DNA from: Parvibaculum sp.
Lineage (GTDB): Bacteria; Pseudomonadota; Alphaproteobacteria; Parvibaculales; Parvibaculaceae
Direction of reading: 5' to 3'
Assembly (NCBI RefSeq): GCF_019635935.1
Contig: NZ_JAHBYN010000001.1
Span: forward strand, 2,943,532-3,007,531
Length of the DNA: 64,000 nucleotides
The translations under genes and the position numbers were made by a program. The notes below the pieces were generated by a model. That model searched no databases. It saw only the letters and a program-made list of their open reading frames with translations, and was not told the DNA's origin. This document shows, piece after piece, positions 17,889 to 26,982 of the stretch (positions are counted from its first letter, which is position 1; each line of letters starts with the position of its first letter).

Positions 17889-18392
17889 TCAGTAGCCACC
17901 CTGGATGACGACCGAAGTGTTGCCGTGACCGGTCTGCACGGTGTTGGCCTTCTGGCCGTTGCCGACCTGGATGGTGGCCGCGGTGTTGTTCGAGCCCCAC
18001 TGATCGGTCGTCGCCTTGTGATTGTTGCCGATCTGGGCGGTGCCGGCCGTGTTGTTGCGGCCCGTCTGGTAGGTCGCGGAGGCGTTGTTGCGGCCTTCCT
18101 GGCCGGTTACGGCGTAGTTGCCCTTGCCGTACTGGTCGGTGAGCGCCGAATTCCGGTTGCCGAGCTGCTGCTGATACAGGTAGTTCCACTGCCCGGTCTG
18201 CACGGCCTTGGAATAGTTGGCATTGCCCTTGGTGTCGATCGCACCCTTGTTGCCGTAGCCGTTCTGCGTGTAGACGCCGGTGTTGTTCCAGCCCTTCTGA
18301 TAGACAGCGGCGCTGTTGCCGGCGCTGGCGCCCGTGGCGCTCGCAACGACGAGGGCGGTGAGGGCGGCGCTGGCCAGTAGAAACTTCTTCAT
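17889..18392 (-). CDS. Curlin repeat protein (CsgA/CsgB-type amyloid subunit)
   Basis: A 167-residue secreted protein: signal peptide to about residue 25 (ending ATGASAG), then six or seven imperfect curlin repeats of about 22 residues with the spacing Q-x-G-x-x-N (YQTGRNNTAGTAQIGNN, TDQWGSNNTAATIQVGN, TVQTGHGNTSVVIQ). The regular repeats make it the likely major fibre subunit. The export channel CsgG and its partners are not in this window. It is divergent from the second curlin gene, with a repeat-bearing control region between them. Confidence 0.88.
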   Translation of the reverse strand: MKKFLLASAALTALVVASATGASAGNSAAVYQKGWNNTGVYTQNGYGNKGAIDTKGNANYSKAVQTGQWNYLYQQQLGNRNSALTDQYGKGNYAVTGQEGRNNASATYQTGRNNTAGTAQIGNNHKATTDQWGSNNTAATIQVGNGQKANTVQTGHGNTSVVIQGGY

Positions 18393-18482
18393 TTTGCATC
18401 TCCTGCTCTGGGTGACCTGCATCGAGGCCGGTGGTTGACGATGTCCGTTTTAGCGAGGTGTTCCTGAGCGGGTTCTGAAGCG

Positions 18483-18550
18483 CGCATTCATTTTCCGTTC
18501 ACCGGCAAAATTTTTGCGCGGCGGACTGAGGTGAATGCGGGGTGAATGCG
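18483..18550. promoter_or_regulatory. Repeated TGAATGCG motif in the divergent curlin promoter region
   Basis: TGAATGCG occurs at 18532-18539 and 18543-18550, exactly 11 bp apart and embedded in the direct repeat GGTGAATGCGG. It occurs once in inverse orientation at 18483-18490. Repeats spaced by one helical turn between two divergent fibre genes suggest a binding site for a shared activator; the factor is not identified. Confidence 0.4.
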
Positions 18551-18633
18551 GGCTTCAGGAAAGAAACAGGGCGCAGAGACTAAAGATGCGACATCAAATC
18601 CGTATACAGATCGAAAGGATCAAGGTGCACATC

Positions 18634-19110
18634 ATGAAGAACAGGGTTTCAGGCTTTGCCGCCATCGTCTTCGCTTTCGCAATGTTCGTTTCGCCCGCCT
18701 GGGCGGGCAGCGTCGCCAGCGTCAATCAGTCGGGTGACAACGGCATCGCCTTTGTCTTCCAGAAGAAAAACATCACGTTCAGCAGCATGGTGAATGTAAA
18801 GTCGCCCGTCGTTCAATATGTGGCAGGCAAGCAGATCGAGAAACTTGCGGGCCGTATTGCGGAATCGGCAGCAAACGACAACGCACGCAGCTGCGGCTAC
18901 GCGGCGCCCCGGTGGAACAATGCTTTTTTGTCTCAGTCCGGATTTGGCAACAAGGCGACGACCGGTCAGTTCGGCGGCGGCAACACGGCGAACACCCAAC
19001 AGAGCGGAAGCAACAATGCGGCATACACCATTCAAAGCGGGACCGGGCATCACGCCCAGACCGTGCAGACCGGCAACAACAACATCGCGCTGGTCGTCCA
19101 GAAGTGCTGA
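18634..19110 (+). CDS. Curlin repeat protein, CsgB-like candidate
   Basis: A 158-residue secreted protein. The signal peptide ends SPAWAG, followed by one repeat-like unit (SVASVNQSGDNGIAFVFQ), a non-repeat spacer of about 55 residues with a Cys, then four curlin repeats (LSQSGFGNKATTGQFGGGN, TQQSGSNNAAYTIQSGTG, QTVQTGNNNIALVVQKC). The spacer and the C-terminal Cys set it apart from the first curlin, so a nucleator (CsgB) or capping role is possible, but this is inference. It is convergent with the ABC exporter operon. Confidence 0.82.
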   Translation: MKNRVSGFAAIVFAFAMFVSPAWAGSVASVNQSGDNGIAFVFQKKNITFSSMVNVKSPVVQYVAGKQIEKLAGRIAESAANDNARSCGYAAPRWNNAFLSQSGFGNKATTGQFGGGNTANTQQSGSNNAAYTIQSGTGHHAQTVQTGNNNIALVVQKC

Positions 19111-19125
19111 CGGCATGGCGGCGCG

Positions 19126-21006
19126 TCAACGCGCCGCCACATCCTGCACCTGCAACTCGTAGAGCGTCTTGTAGACGCCGCCCACGGCCATCAGTTCCTC
19201 ATGCGTACCGATCTCGCGTATCCGGCCCTCCGTCAGCACGACGATGCGGTCGGCTTCGCGGATCGTCTGCAAGCGATGGGCGATGATGATGGAGGTGCGG
19301 CCTTCGGTGACCTTCGACAGCGCGTCCTGGATCAGCAATTCGGTTTCGGTGTCGATGCTGGCGGTCGCTTCGTCGAGAATCAGCACTTCGGGGTTCATCG
19401 CCAGAACGCGCGCAAAGGCGAGCAACTGGCGCTGGCCGTGGCTGAGATTGCGCCCGCGTTCGGTCAGCATCGTGTCGTAGCCCTGCGGCAACATCCGGAT
19501 GAAGGGGTCGGCATGAACAAGCCGCGCCGCCGCCCGCGCCGCCTCGCGCGTGATCGCCGGATTGCCGAGCGCGATATTGTCGTAGACCGAGCCCGAAAAA
19601 ATGTGGAAATCCTGCAACACGACGCCGACACGCTGGCGGATTTCCGACGGCGCCACGTCCATGATGTCGATGCCGTCGATCAGGATCGAATTTTCCGGCA
19701 CGTCGTAGAAGCGGCACAACAGACGAATGAGGCTTGTCTTGCCCGAGCCTGTCGGCCCGACAATGGCGATGCGCTCGCCGGGCGCGATGTCGAACGTCAC
19801 GTCGTTGAGGATCGTCAGGCCCTGCCGGTAGCCGAAGGTCAGGTGGTTGAAGCGGACATGGCCCTTGAGGTCTTTCGGCAGGGGTTTCGGCGCCGCCGGC
19901 TCCTTCAGCGCCTCGTCCCAGTCCAGCGCCTGGAAAATGCGTTCGCAACTCGCCATGGCGCGGAAAACGACGTTCCATTGTTCGCCCATCGCCACGATGG
20001 GGCGGAACATCATGTCGGCGAATTGGGCGAACAGGATGACGCTGCCGAGCGTCGCCGTCATTTCGAAGACGTGATTGCCGCCGAACCAGATGATCGCCGC
20101 CATGGCGAGAAAGGCCATGCTGTCCATCGCCGGGCCGTAATAGCTTTCGATGCGGATGGCCTGGTTTTCCTGGTTGCGATTCTCGCGGTTGATGCCGCTG
20201 TAGCGCTCGAAATTGATCTGCTCGCGGCCATAAAGCTGCACGACCTCGATGCCGGACAGGTTTTCCTGCAAATTCTCGTTGAGGCGCGACATCGAAGAGC
20301 GGATGCCGCGATAGACCTGCCGCGAGGCCATGCGGAAGATCCATGTCGCCAGCGCCGCCACCGGCAAGAGCAGCATCAATTCCATCGTCAGCGTCGGATT
20401 GAGCGCCAGCATGATGGATACGGCGACGAAGAACGGCACGAATTCGCCAAGCAGCACGCCGAATCCCGCCAGCAATTCGAAAAGCGTTTCGATGTCGTTG
20501 GTGAGCCGCGTCATCACGCGGCCGACCGCGACCCGGTCGTAGAAACTCGACGGCAGGCGCTCGAGATGGGCGAAGAGATCGCGCCGCAAGTCGCGCAACC
20601 CGTTGAGCACGGTGCGCGCCAGCATCACCCGGAAGCCATGGCCGAACGCCGCCCAGAGCAATGTCCAGAGCCCGTAGAGAATGCAGGCCGCAACGATCGG
20701 ATGCAGCGTGAAGAGGTCGGCCAGCAGCGCATTGAGCGCCTTCTGGCCGAAATCGGGCGCGCCTTCGTCGGCGGTGGGCAACAAAATGCCGTCAACGACG
20801 ACGCGGCTGACGACGACGGGCGCCAGAACCGCGGCGCTGGCCGCCAGCAGCACGAAGATCAACGCGATACATCCTTGCCGGCGATAGGGCCTGAGCCAGT
20901 GCATCAACCGGCCGACCAGCCCGAAGTCGAAGCCGCGCGTCTCCATCTCATCGTCGAAAACGGTGTAGTCGCGGTTTTTCTTCGCCGTCTTTGCCGGATC
21001 GCTCAT
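19126..21006 (-). CDS. ABC exporter half-transporter (permease-ATPase), canonical Walker B subunit
   Basis: A 626-residue fusion of a six-helix transmembrane domain (about residues 30-340) and an ATPase domain (about 375-610). Walker A is GPTGSGKTS and Walker B VLILDEATASID with the catalytic Glu. The signature motif is LSHGQ instead of LSGGQ. The partner gene upstream overlaps its start by 4 bp. The two differ in complementary ways, as in heterodimeric exporters of the TM287/288 and MdlAB type, which move lipids or hydrophobic drugs out across the inner membrane. The cargo is unknown; the gene for betaine lipid synthesis lies next to the partner. Confidence 0.9.
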   Translation of the reverse strand: MSDPAKTAKKNRDYTVFDDEMETRGFDFGLVGRLMHWLRPYRRQGCIALIFVLLAASAAVLAPVVVSRVVVDGILLPTADEGAPDFGQKALNALLADLFTLHPIVAACILYGLWTLLWAAFGHGFRVMLARTVLNGLRDLRRDLFAHLERLPSSFYDRVAVGRVMTRLTNDIETLFELLAGFGVLLGEFVPFFVAVSIMLALNPTLTMELMLLLPVAALATWIFRMASRQVYRGIRSSMSRLNENLQENLSGIEVVQLYGREQINFERYSGINRENRNQENQAIRIESYYGPAMDSMAFLAMAAIIWFGGNHVFEMTATLGSVILFAQFADMMFRPIVAMGEQWNVVFRAMASCERIFQALDWDEALKEPAAPKPLPKDLKGHVRFNHLTFGYRQGLTILNDVTFDIAPGERIAIVGPTGSGKTSLIRLLCRFYDVPENSILIDGIDIMDVAPSEIRQRVGVVLQDFHIFSGSVYDNIALGNPAITREAARAAARLVHADPFIRMLPQGYDTMLTERGRNLSHGQRQLLAFARVLAMNPEVLILDEATASIDTETELLIQDALSKVTEGRTSIIIAHRLQTIREADRIVVLTEGRIREIGTHEELMAVGGVYKTLYELQVQDVAAR

Positions 21007-22859
21007 GTTTCGCTCTCCGTCAGGCCGCCGAGGCTTTGCACCAGTTCGTCGCGGCGGCCCTGCTGGCGCTCAAGCGTCGCGTAAAGCCCGCCCTTCGCCA
21101 GCAGTTCGGCATGGGTGCCAACCTCCGCGACGCGGCCCTCTTCCAGCACCACGATGCGGTCTGCATGGCGCGCGGTCGAGACGCGATGCGATACCATGAT
21201 GGTCGTGCGCCCCTTCCGCAGTGTCTTGAGGCGCGAGAGAATGAATTCCTCGGTCTCCGTGTCGACGGAAGAAAAACAATCGTCGAGCAGCAGCACTGGC
21301 GTCTCGCGGATCAGCCCGCGCGCCAGGCTTGCGCGCTGCTTCTGCCCGCCCGACAGCGTGACGCCGCGCTCGCCGACCATCGTTTCGAGCCGATCCGGGA
21401 AACGGCGGATCGTCGTTTCGAGGTCCGCACTCTCGGCCGCGCGCCAGACCTCTTCCGTTTCGCGCGACGGATTGTCGTAGGAAATGTTCTGCGCGATATG
21501 CGTGGCGAAAAGAAACGGATCCTGCGGCACCATCGCCACCTGCCCGCGCACCTGCGTCAGCGGCAGCATGCGGATGTCGCGTCCGTCGAGATAGACCGAT
21601 CCCGGCGGCGGATCGAGCAGCCGCACGATCAGGCGCAGCAACGTCGATTTTCCGGAACCGACGCGCCCCAGCACCGCGACCATCTCGCCCTTGCCGATTT
21701 CCAGCGAGACGTCGTTGAGCGCCGGCCAGCCGTCACCCGAACGCGCCGGATGCACATAGGAAAGATGATGCAGCGTGATCGCGCCGCCGATCTCGTCGAG
21801 CGGGGCCGCATCGGGTGCATCGCGAATTTCAGGCTCGCGGTCGAGAATCTCGAAAATCCGCGCCGCCGCCGAGCCGCCGCGCTGGAACAGCGTCACCATC
21901 ACGCCGCCTTCCTTGATCGGCGCCAGCATCATGTTGAGATAGAAGATGAAGGCGGTGAAGGTGCCGAGCGTGATCGTGCCCTCGATCACCTGGAAGCCGC
22001 CATAGCCGACCACCAGCAGCGTCGTGAAGCCGGTTGCGATCAGCATGGCCGAGGTGAGGCCGGAATTCAGAAACATCAGCTTGTAGTAATCGCGCGCATA
22101 AGCATCCGACGTCGCCTCGAAGCGGTCGATCTCGCGGTCCTCCTGCGCATGGGTCTGAATGGTGCGGATGCCGTTGAGGTTTTCCTGCACTTGTGCCGAG
22201 AGTGTCGAGAAACCTTCCTGCACCAGTGTCGACTGATTGAAGATTTTTTTGGCCAGTACCCAGCCGATGACGGCGAAGACGGGCAGCGCCGGCAACAGCA
22301 ACAGCGTCAGCGACGCCGACTGATAGAACATGAAAATGAAGGCGATGAGGCCCGAAAAGCCGAGCACGAACAGGAGCCGCGTGCCCATGCCGATCAGCTG
22401 CCGGATCAGCGCGATGTCGTTGATCGCGCGCGCCATCAGGTCGCCGGTCGGAAATTGCGAGAAGAAACGCGGCCCCATCAGCTCGAGATGCCAATAGAGC
22501 CGCTGGCGAAGATTGAAGGCGATCTCGACGCCGACCTCGCGCACATAGCGCCGCCCGTAATTGAAGGCGAAATAGCGGACCACCATCAGGCCGAGGATCG
22601 CCAGCGCCGGATGCGCAAGCCGCATGTCGCCGGCGGCGATCCGGTCGATGCCCATTTTGAGATAAAGCGGCATGAAGGCTTCGAGCAGACGTCCGAAATT
22701 GATCAGCGACATGCCGCCCCAGAAGCGAAGCTTGTGCTGCTGGACCAGAGGCACGAGCCGCCACAAGGGGCTGCGTTCCGGGGGCTTGCGCGGCGATTCC
22801 ACGGGAGAACGTCCGGGGCTTTGGCGCGGGCGGGCCGCGCCGGCTGAAACGGGGGCCAC
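21003..22859 (-). CDS. ABC exporter half-transporter, subunit with degenerate Walker B (Asp for Glu)
   Basis: A 618-residue permease-ATPase fusion. The ATPase part has Walker A LGRVGSGKST, the canonical signature LSGGQKQ and Walker B VLLLDDCFSSVD, where the catalytic Glu is replaced by Asp. Together with the LSHGQ of its partner this makes one of the two composite ATP sites degenerate. The start is GTG at 22859, with a basic tail of about 35 residues (RQSPGRSPVESPRKPPERSP) before the first helix. A later start is possible. The 4-bp overlap with the next gene points to coupled translation. Confidence 0.88.
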   Translation of the reverse strand: MAPVSAGAARPRQSPGRSPVESPRKPPERSPLWRLVPLVQQHKLRFWGGMSLINFGRLLEAFMPLYLKMGIDRIAAGDMRLAHPALAILGLMVVRYFAFNYGRRYVREVGVEIAFNLRQRLYWHLELMGPRFFSQFPTGDLMARAINDIALIRQLIGMGTRLLFVLGFSGLIAFIFMFYQSASLTLLLLPALPVFAVIGWVLAKKIFNQSTLVQEGFSTLSAQVQENLNGIRTIQTHAQEDREIDRFEATSDAYARDYYKLMFLNSGLTSAMLIATGFTTLLVVGYGGFQVIEGTITLGTFTAFIFYLNMMLAPIKEGGVMVTLFQRGGSAAARIFEILDREPEIRDAPDAAPLDEIGGAITLHHLSYVHPARSGDGWPALNDVSLEIGKGEMVAVLGRVGSGKSTLLRLIVRLLDPPPGSVYLDGRDIRMLPLTQVRGQVAMVPQDPFLFATHIAQNISYDNPSRETEEVWRAAESADLETTIRRFPDRLETMVGERGVTLSGGQKQRASLARGLIRETPVLLLDDCFSSVDTETEEFILSRLKTLRKGRTTIMVSHRVSTARHADRIVVLEEGRVAEVGTHAELLAKGGLYATLERQQGRRDELVQSLGGLTESET

Positions 22860-23071
22860 CGGACCCCGATTTTCCGGCGGGAACCGGACGGGGAACGAGC
22901 GGCGATGCTTCCTGGAGTTGTCGTCTTCGCCCTCGACTATACGCCTCGCAAACCGATTCGGAAGCGGGCTTGTCGTCCAACCGTCACGACACTGTCATCC
23001 GAAAGCGGTATCGGCGGGATGTCCTCCGGCATGACGCCGGAGGCGCCATCCGTTTTCGCCAGGAGAGGCCC

Positions 23072-24336
23072 TTGTCCGAAACCGCCATCCCCGCCGACGC
23101 CGAATTCGTGACCCCTGTGGCCGGCCGGCGCGGCGTGCGCCGCGGCCTCGGCCGCGCCGTGCATCGCCACAAGGCGGCCTCGCGCGAGGGGGTGACGGAG
23201 CGCCTCTTCACCTGGCTCTTCACCGGCCTTGTCTATCCGCAAATCTGGGAGGACCCGGAGGTCGACATGGCGGCGATGGAGCTGACGCCGGAAAGCCGGG
23301 TGGTCGCCATCGCGTCCGGCGGCTGCAATGTGATGTCCTATCTGGCCGCGGGGCCGGCGCGCGTCACCGCGCTCGATCTCAATGCGCCGCATGTCGCGCT
23401 GGTGAAACTGAAGCTCGCCGGTGCCGCCCGTCTGCCGAGCCATGAACATTTCTTCCGCTTTTTCGGCCGCGCCGACATTCGCGACAATCTCGGCCTTTAC
23501 ACGCGGCTGCTGCGGCCGGCGCTCGACGAGGCGACGCGCGCCTATTGGGACAAGCGCACCCTGAGCGGACGCCGCCGCATCTCGCTTTTCGCGCGCGGCT
23601 TCTATCGCCACGGCCTGCTTGGACATTTCATCGGCGTCGCGCATCTGCTGGCGCGGCTTTACGGCATTTCTTTCCGCGCCCTGCTCGACGCCCCGACGAT
23701 CGAGGGTCAGCGCCGCTTCTTCGACGAGAAGCTCGCGCCGGTCTTCGACCGCAAATTCATCCGCTGGCTGACCGGCAAGCCCTCATCCCTCTACGGCCTC
23801 GGCATTCCGCCGGCGCAATACGAAGCGCTGGCCGGCGGGCGCGAAATGCGGCTCGTGCTGCGCGAAAGGCTCGAACGCCTGGTATGCGGCTTTCCGCTGA
23901 AGGAAAACTACTTCGCCTGGCAGGCATTCGCGCGCGGCTACGCGCCGGGCGCCGATGGACCCTTGCCGCTTTACCTGAAGCGCGAAAATTTCGCCGCGCT
24001 TCAGGCGCATGCGGGCCGGGCCGAAGTGCTGAACGCTTCTTTCACCGAATATCTGCGCTGTCAGGCGGATGTGAGCGCCGACCGCTATGTGCTGCTCGAC
24101 GCACAGGACTGGATGACGGATGCGCAACTGAACGATCTGTGGACCGAAATCACGCGCACGGCGCGGCCGGGCGCCCGGGTGATTTTCCGCACCGCCGCCG
24201 AACCGAGCCTGCTGCCGGGCCGTGTCGGCGACGAAATTCTTGCGCGCTGGGACTACCGCGCCGAAGCCTCGCGCGCCTTCACCTTGCAGGACCGGTCGTC
24301 CATCTATGGCGGCTTCCACCTTTATGTCTTCAGAGG

Positions 24337-24340
<4 letters not shown>
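23072..24340 (+). CDS. btaA: S-adenosylmethionine:diacylglycerol 3-amino-3-carboxypropyl transferase BtaA
   Basis: A 422-residue protein of the DUF3419/BtaA family. BtaA moves the 3-amino-3-carboxypropyl group of SAM to diacylglycerol, giving diacylglycerylhomoserine, the first step to the phosphorus-free betaine lipid DGTS. Visible motifs are TGLVYPQIWEDPEVDM, VVAIASGGCNVMSYL (SAM site near residue 85), GIPPAQYEAL and the C-terminal FRTAAEPSLLPGR. I set the start at TTG 23072: AGGAGAGG stands just upstream, and the ORF upstream of it shows no family match. The btaB gene overlaps its stop. Confidence 0.9.
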
Positions 24341-25211
<871 letters not shown>

Positions 25212-25237
25212 TTATAGGTACACTGAGTTTCAGCAAA

Positions 25238-25265
25238 TTGACTCTTCTCTACAATTCTTCATAAT
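25238..25265 (+). promoter_or_regulatory. Sigma-70-type promoter for tpsB-tpsA
   Basis: TTGACT (25238-25243), a 16-bp spacer and CATAAT (25260-25265), close to the vegetative consensus. Transcription would begin about 25272, giving a leader of only some 15 nt before the GTG start of tpsB. Confidence 0.6.
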
Positions 25266-25286
25266 ACCGAAAGAATGGGGGACGGA

Positions 25287-26966
25287 GTGAGCCAGATTGC
25301 GGGACTGCGCTGCTTTGCGATCGCGTCGATGGTGTGGTTGGTACCAATCACTGCTGTTGCGCAGGTTATTCCTCCAGCGGCTCAGCCTGGAAGGGAGCAT
25401 GAGCGGTTCATGGAGCCCCGGGCGCCGCAAGTACAACCCGGCCCGCCGGTTATTTATTTGCCCGGTACGGTTGCTCCATCGGGAGCGGATGAGGTTGATC
25501 TCCTTCTCACCCATGTCGCTGTAGAGGGGACTTCCGTCTATGGTTTGGAAGATATCAGGCCGCTCTATGCCGAGTTCGTCGGACGAAAGGTGACATTACA
25601 GACCGTCTATGAAATCGCGCGCCGTATAACTGCCAGATACGGCGCGGACGGCTACGTACTCGCTCGCGCGATCGTGCCGCCACAGGAGATCGACGCCGAC
25701 GGCGCTTCTATCCGCATCGAAGTGATAGAGGGTCGTATCGACAAGGTCGTGTGGCCTGAAGAACTTGCCCTCTACCGCGATTTCTTTTCGGCATACGCGC
25801 GAAAAATTGTCGCGCAGCGGCCCGCAAATATTCGCATCATGGAGAGATATCTTCTTCTGGCAAACGATCTGCCAGGGCTGCAGATCAGAACTGCGCTGCA
25901 GGCGTCTGAAGAGGAGGCCGGAGCATCGACATTGGTTGTTGAGGTCTTGGAATCTCCCATCGAAGTCAATGCTCGCCTTGACAATCGGGGCACATCATCG
26001 CGGGGACCGGAGCAGTTTCTTGCCTCGGCGACCTTCAGCAACGTTGCGGGAATGCACGAAGCATTGACCTTTGTCTATGCCGGCGCCCTGCAAATAGATG
26101 AATTGCAGTATGTTGCAGCGTCCTACAACCAGGTGCTTGGCAGCGAGGGGCTCGCTCTTTCTGTCAACGCTAGCCACAGTTGGGGTGAGCCGGGAACCGC
26201 CACGCTGCAATCACTGGACTTTGTGACGCGCAGTACCGTCGTCGAAGCGGGATTGAGTTATCCGGTTGTCCGATCACGTGAGCGCAATTTGACGCTTACG
26301 GGTCTCGCTTTCATGAACGACAACGACAGCGATGTTCTGGGCGGATCGTTCAATGTCGACCGTCTCCGTGGTGTGCGAGTGAGGGCCGATGCCGATGTGG
26401 CGGACCGCTGGCAAGGTGTTAGTCAATTCAGCCTGACTTTCAGTCAGGGTATCGACGGGCTAGGTAGTACCGCAAACGGGCATCCGCAGGCTTCCCGCGC
26501 TGCAGGTCGCGTGGACTTCAGAAAACTCGAAGCGATGCTTGGCAGGACGCAACCCATTTCGTCCGAAGTTTCTGCGTATGCCGCCGCTTATGCACTGTAT
26601 GGCTTCGATCCACTGCTCGTTTCCGAGCAATGCGGCTTCGGTGGTCGATTCTTTGGGCGGGCCTTCGATCCCTCGGCCATTGTCGGCGATCGTTGTTTGC
26701 AGCTTCTTGGTGAGCTTCGCTACGATCTGCCTCCGGTAGCGGCGATCGCCGATGCCTCCACCCAGATATACGGCTTCGCCGATTACGGCAGGGTGCACAC
26801 ATTGTCACCCGCCGCTGGAACTCCATCCAGTGCGTCGGCTGCGTCAGGTGGTGCGGGGCTGAGACTTAATGCAGGAAGTTTCAACGTCGACTTGACCGCA
26901 GCCAAGGCAATTGATGGGCCCCGCAACGATTGGCGGTTTTTCTTCTCAGTTGCCATGCGTTACTAG
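25287..26966 (+). CDS. TpsB outer-membrane transporter (ShlB/FhaC/HecB family)
   Basis: A 559-residue Omp85-type transporter that exports its TpsA partner across the outer membrane. It has a signal peptide (FAIASMVWLVPITAVAQ), a Pro-rich linker, POTRA domain(s) at about 70-190 (THVAVEGTSVYG, RYGADGYVLARAIVPPQEI, VIEGRIDKVVW) and a 16-strand barrel region ending in SVAMRY with the terminal aromatic residue. The start is uncertain: GTG 25287 follows GGGGGA, while ATG 25275 has no ribosome site and is very close to the predicted transcription start. tpsA begins 17 bp downstream. Codon use is less GC-rich than the flanks. Confidence 0.88.
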   Translation: MSQIAGLRCFAIASMVWLVPITAVAQVIPPAAQPGREHERFMEPRAPQVQPGPPVIYLPGTVAPSGADEVDLLLTHVAVEGTSVYGLEDIRPLYAEFVGRKVTLQTVYEIARRITARYGADGYVLARAIVPPQEIDADGASIRIEVIEGRIDKVVWPEELALYRDFFSAYARKIVAQRPANIRIMERYLLLANDLPGLQIRTALQASEEEAGASTLVVEVLESPIEVNARLDNRGTSSRGPEQFLASATFSNVAGMHEALTFVYAGALQIDELQYVAASYNQVLGSEGLALSVNASHSWGEPGTATLQSLDFVTRSTVVEAGLSYPVVRSRERNLTLTGLAFMNDNDSDVLGGSFNVDRLRGVRVRADADVADRWQGVSQFSLTFSQGIDGLGSTANGHPQASRAAGRVDFRKLEAMLGRTQPISSEVSAYAAAYALYGFDPLLVSEQCGFGGRFFGRAFDPSAIVGDRCLQLLGELRYDLPPVAAIADASTQIYGFADYGRVHTLSPAAGTPSSASAASGGAGLRLNAGSFNVDLTAAKAIDGPRNDWRFFFSVAMRY

Positions 26967-26982
26967 CTCAAAGGAGGGCCGG

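Noticed and set aside
25275..25277. ATG as the start of tpsB
   Set aside because: It lies only about 3 bases from the predicted transcription start and has no ribosome-binding site; GTG 25287 after GGGGGA is preferred, though this is not certain.
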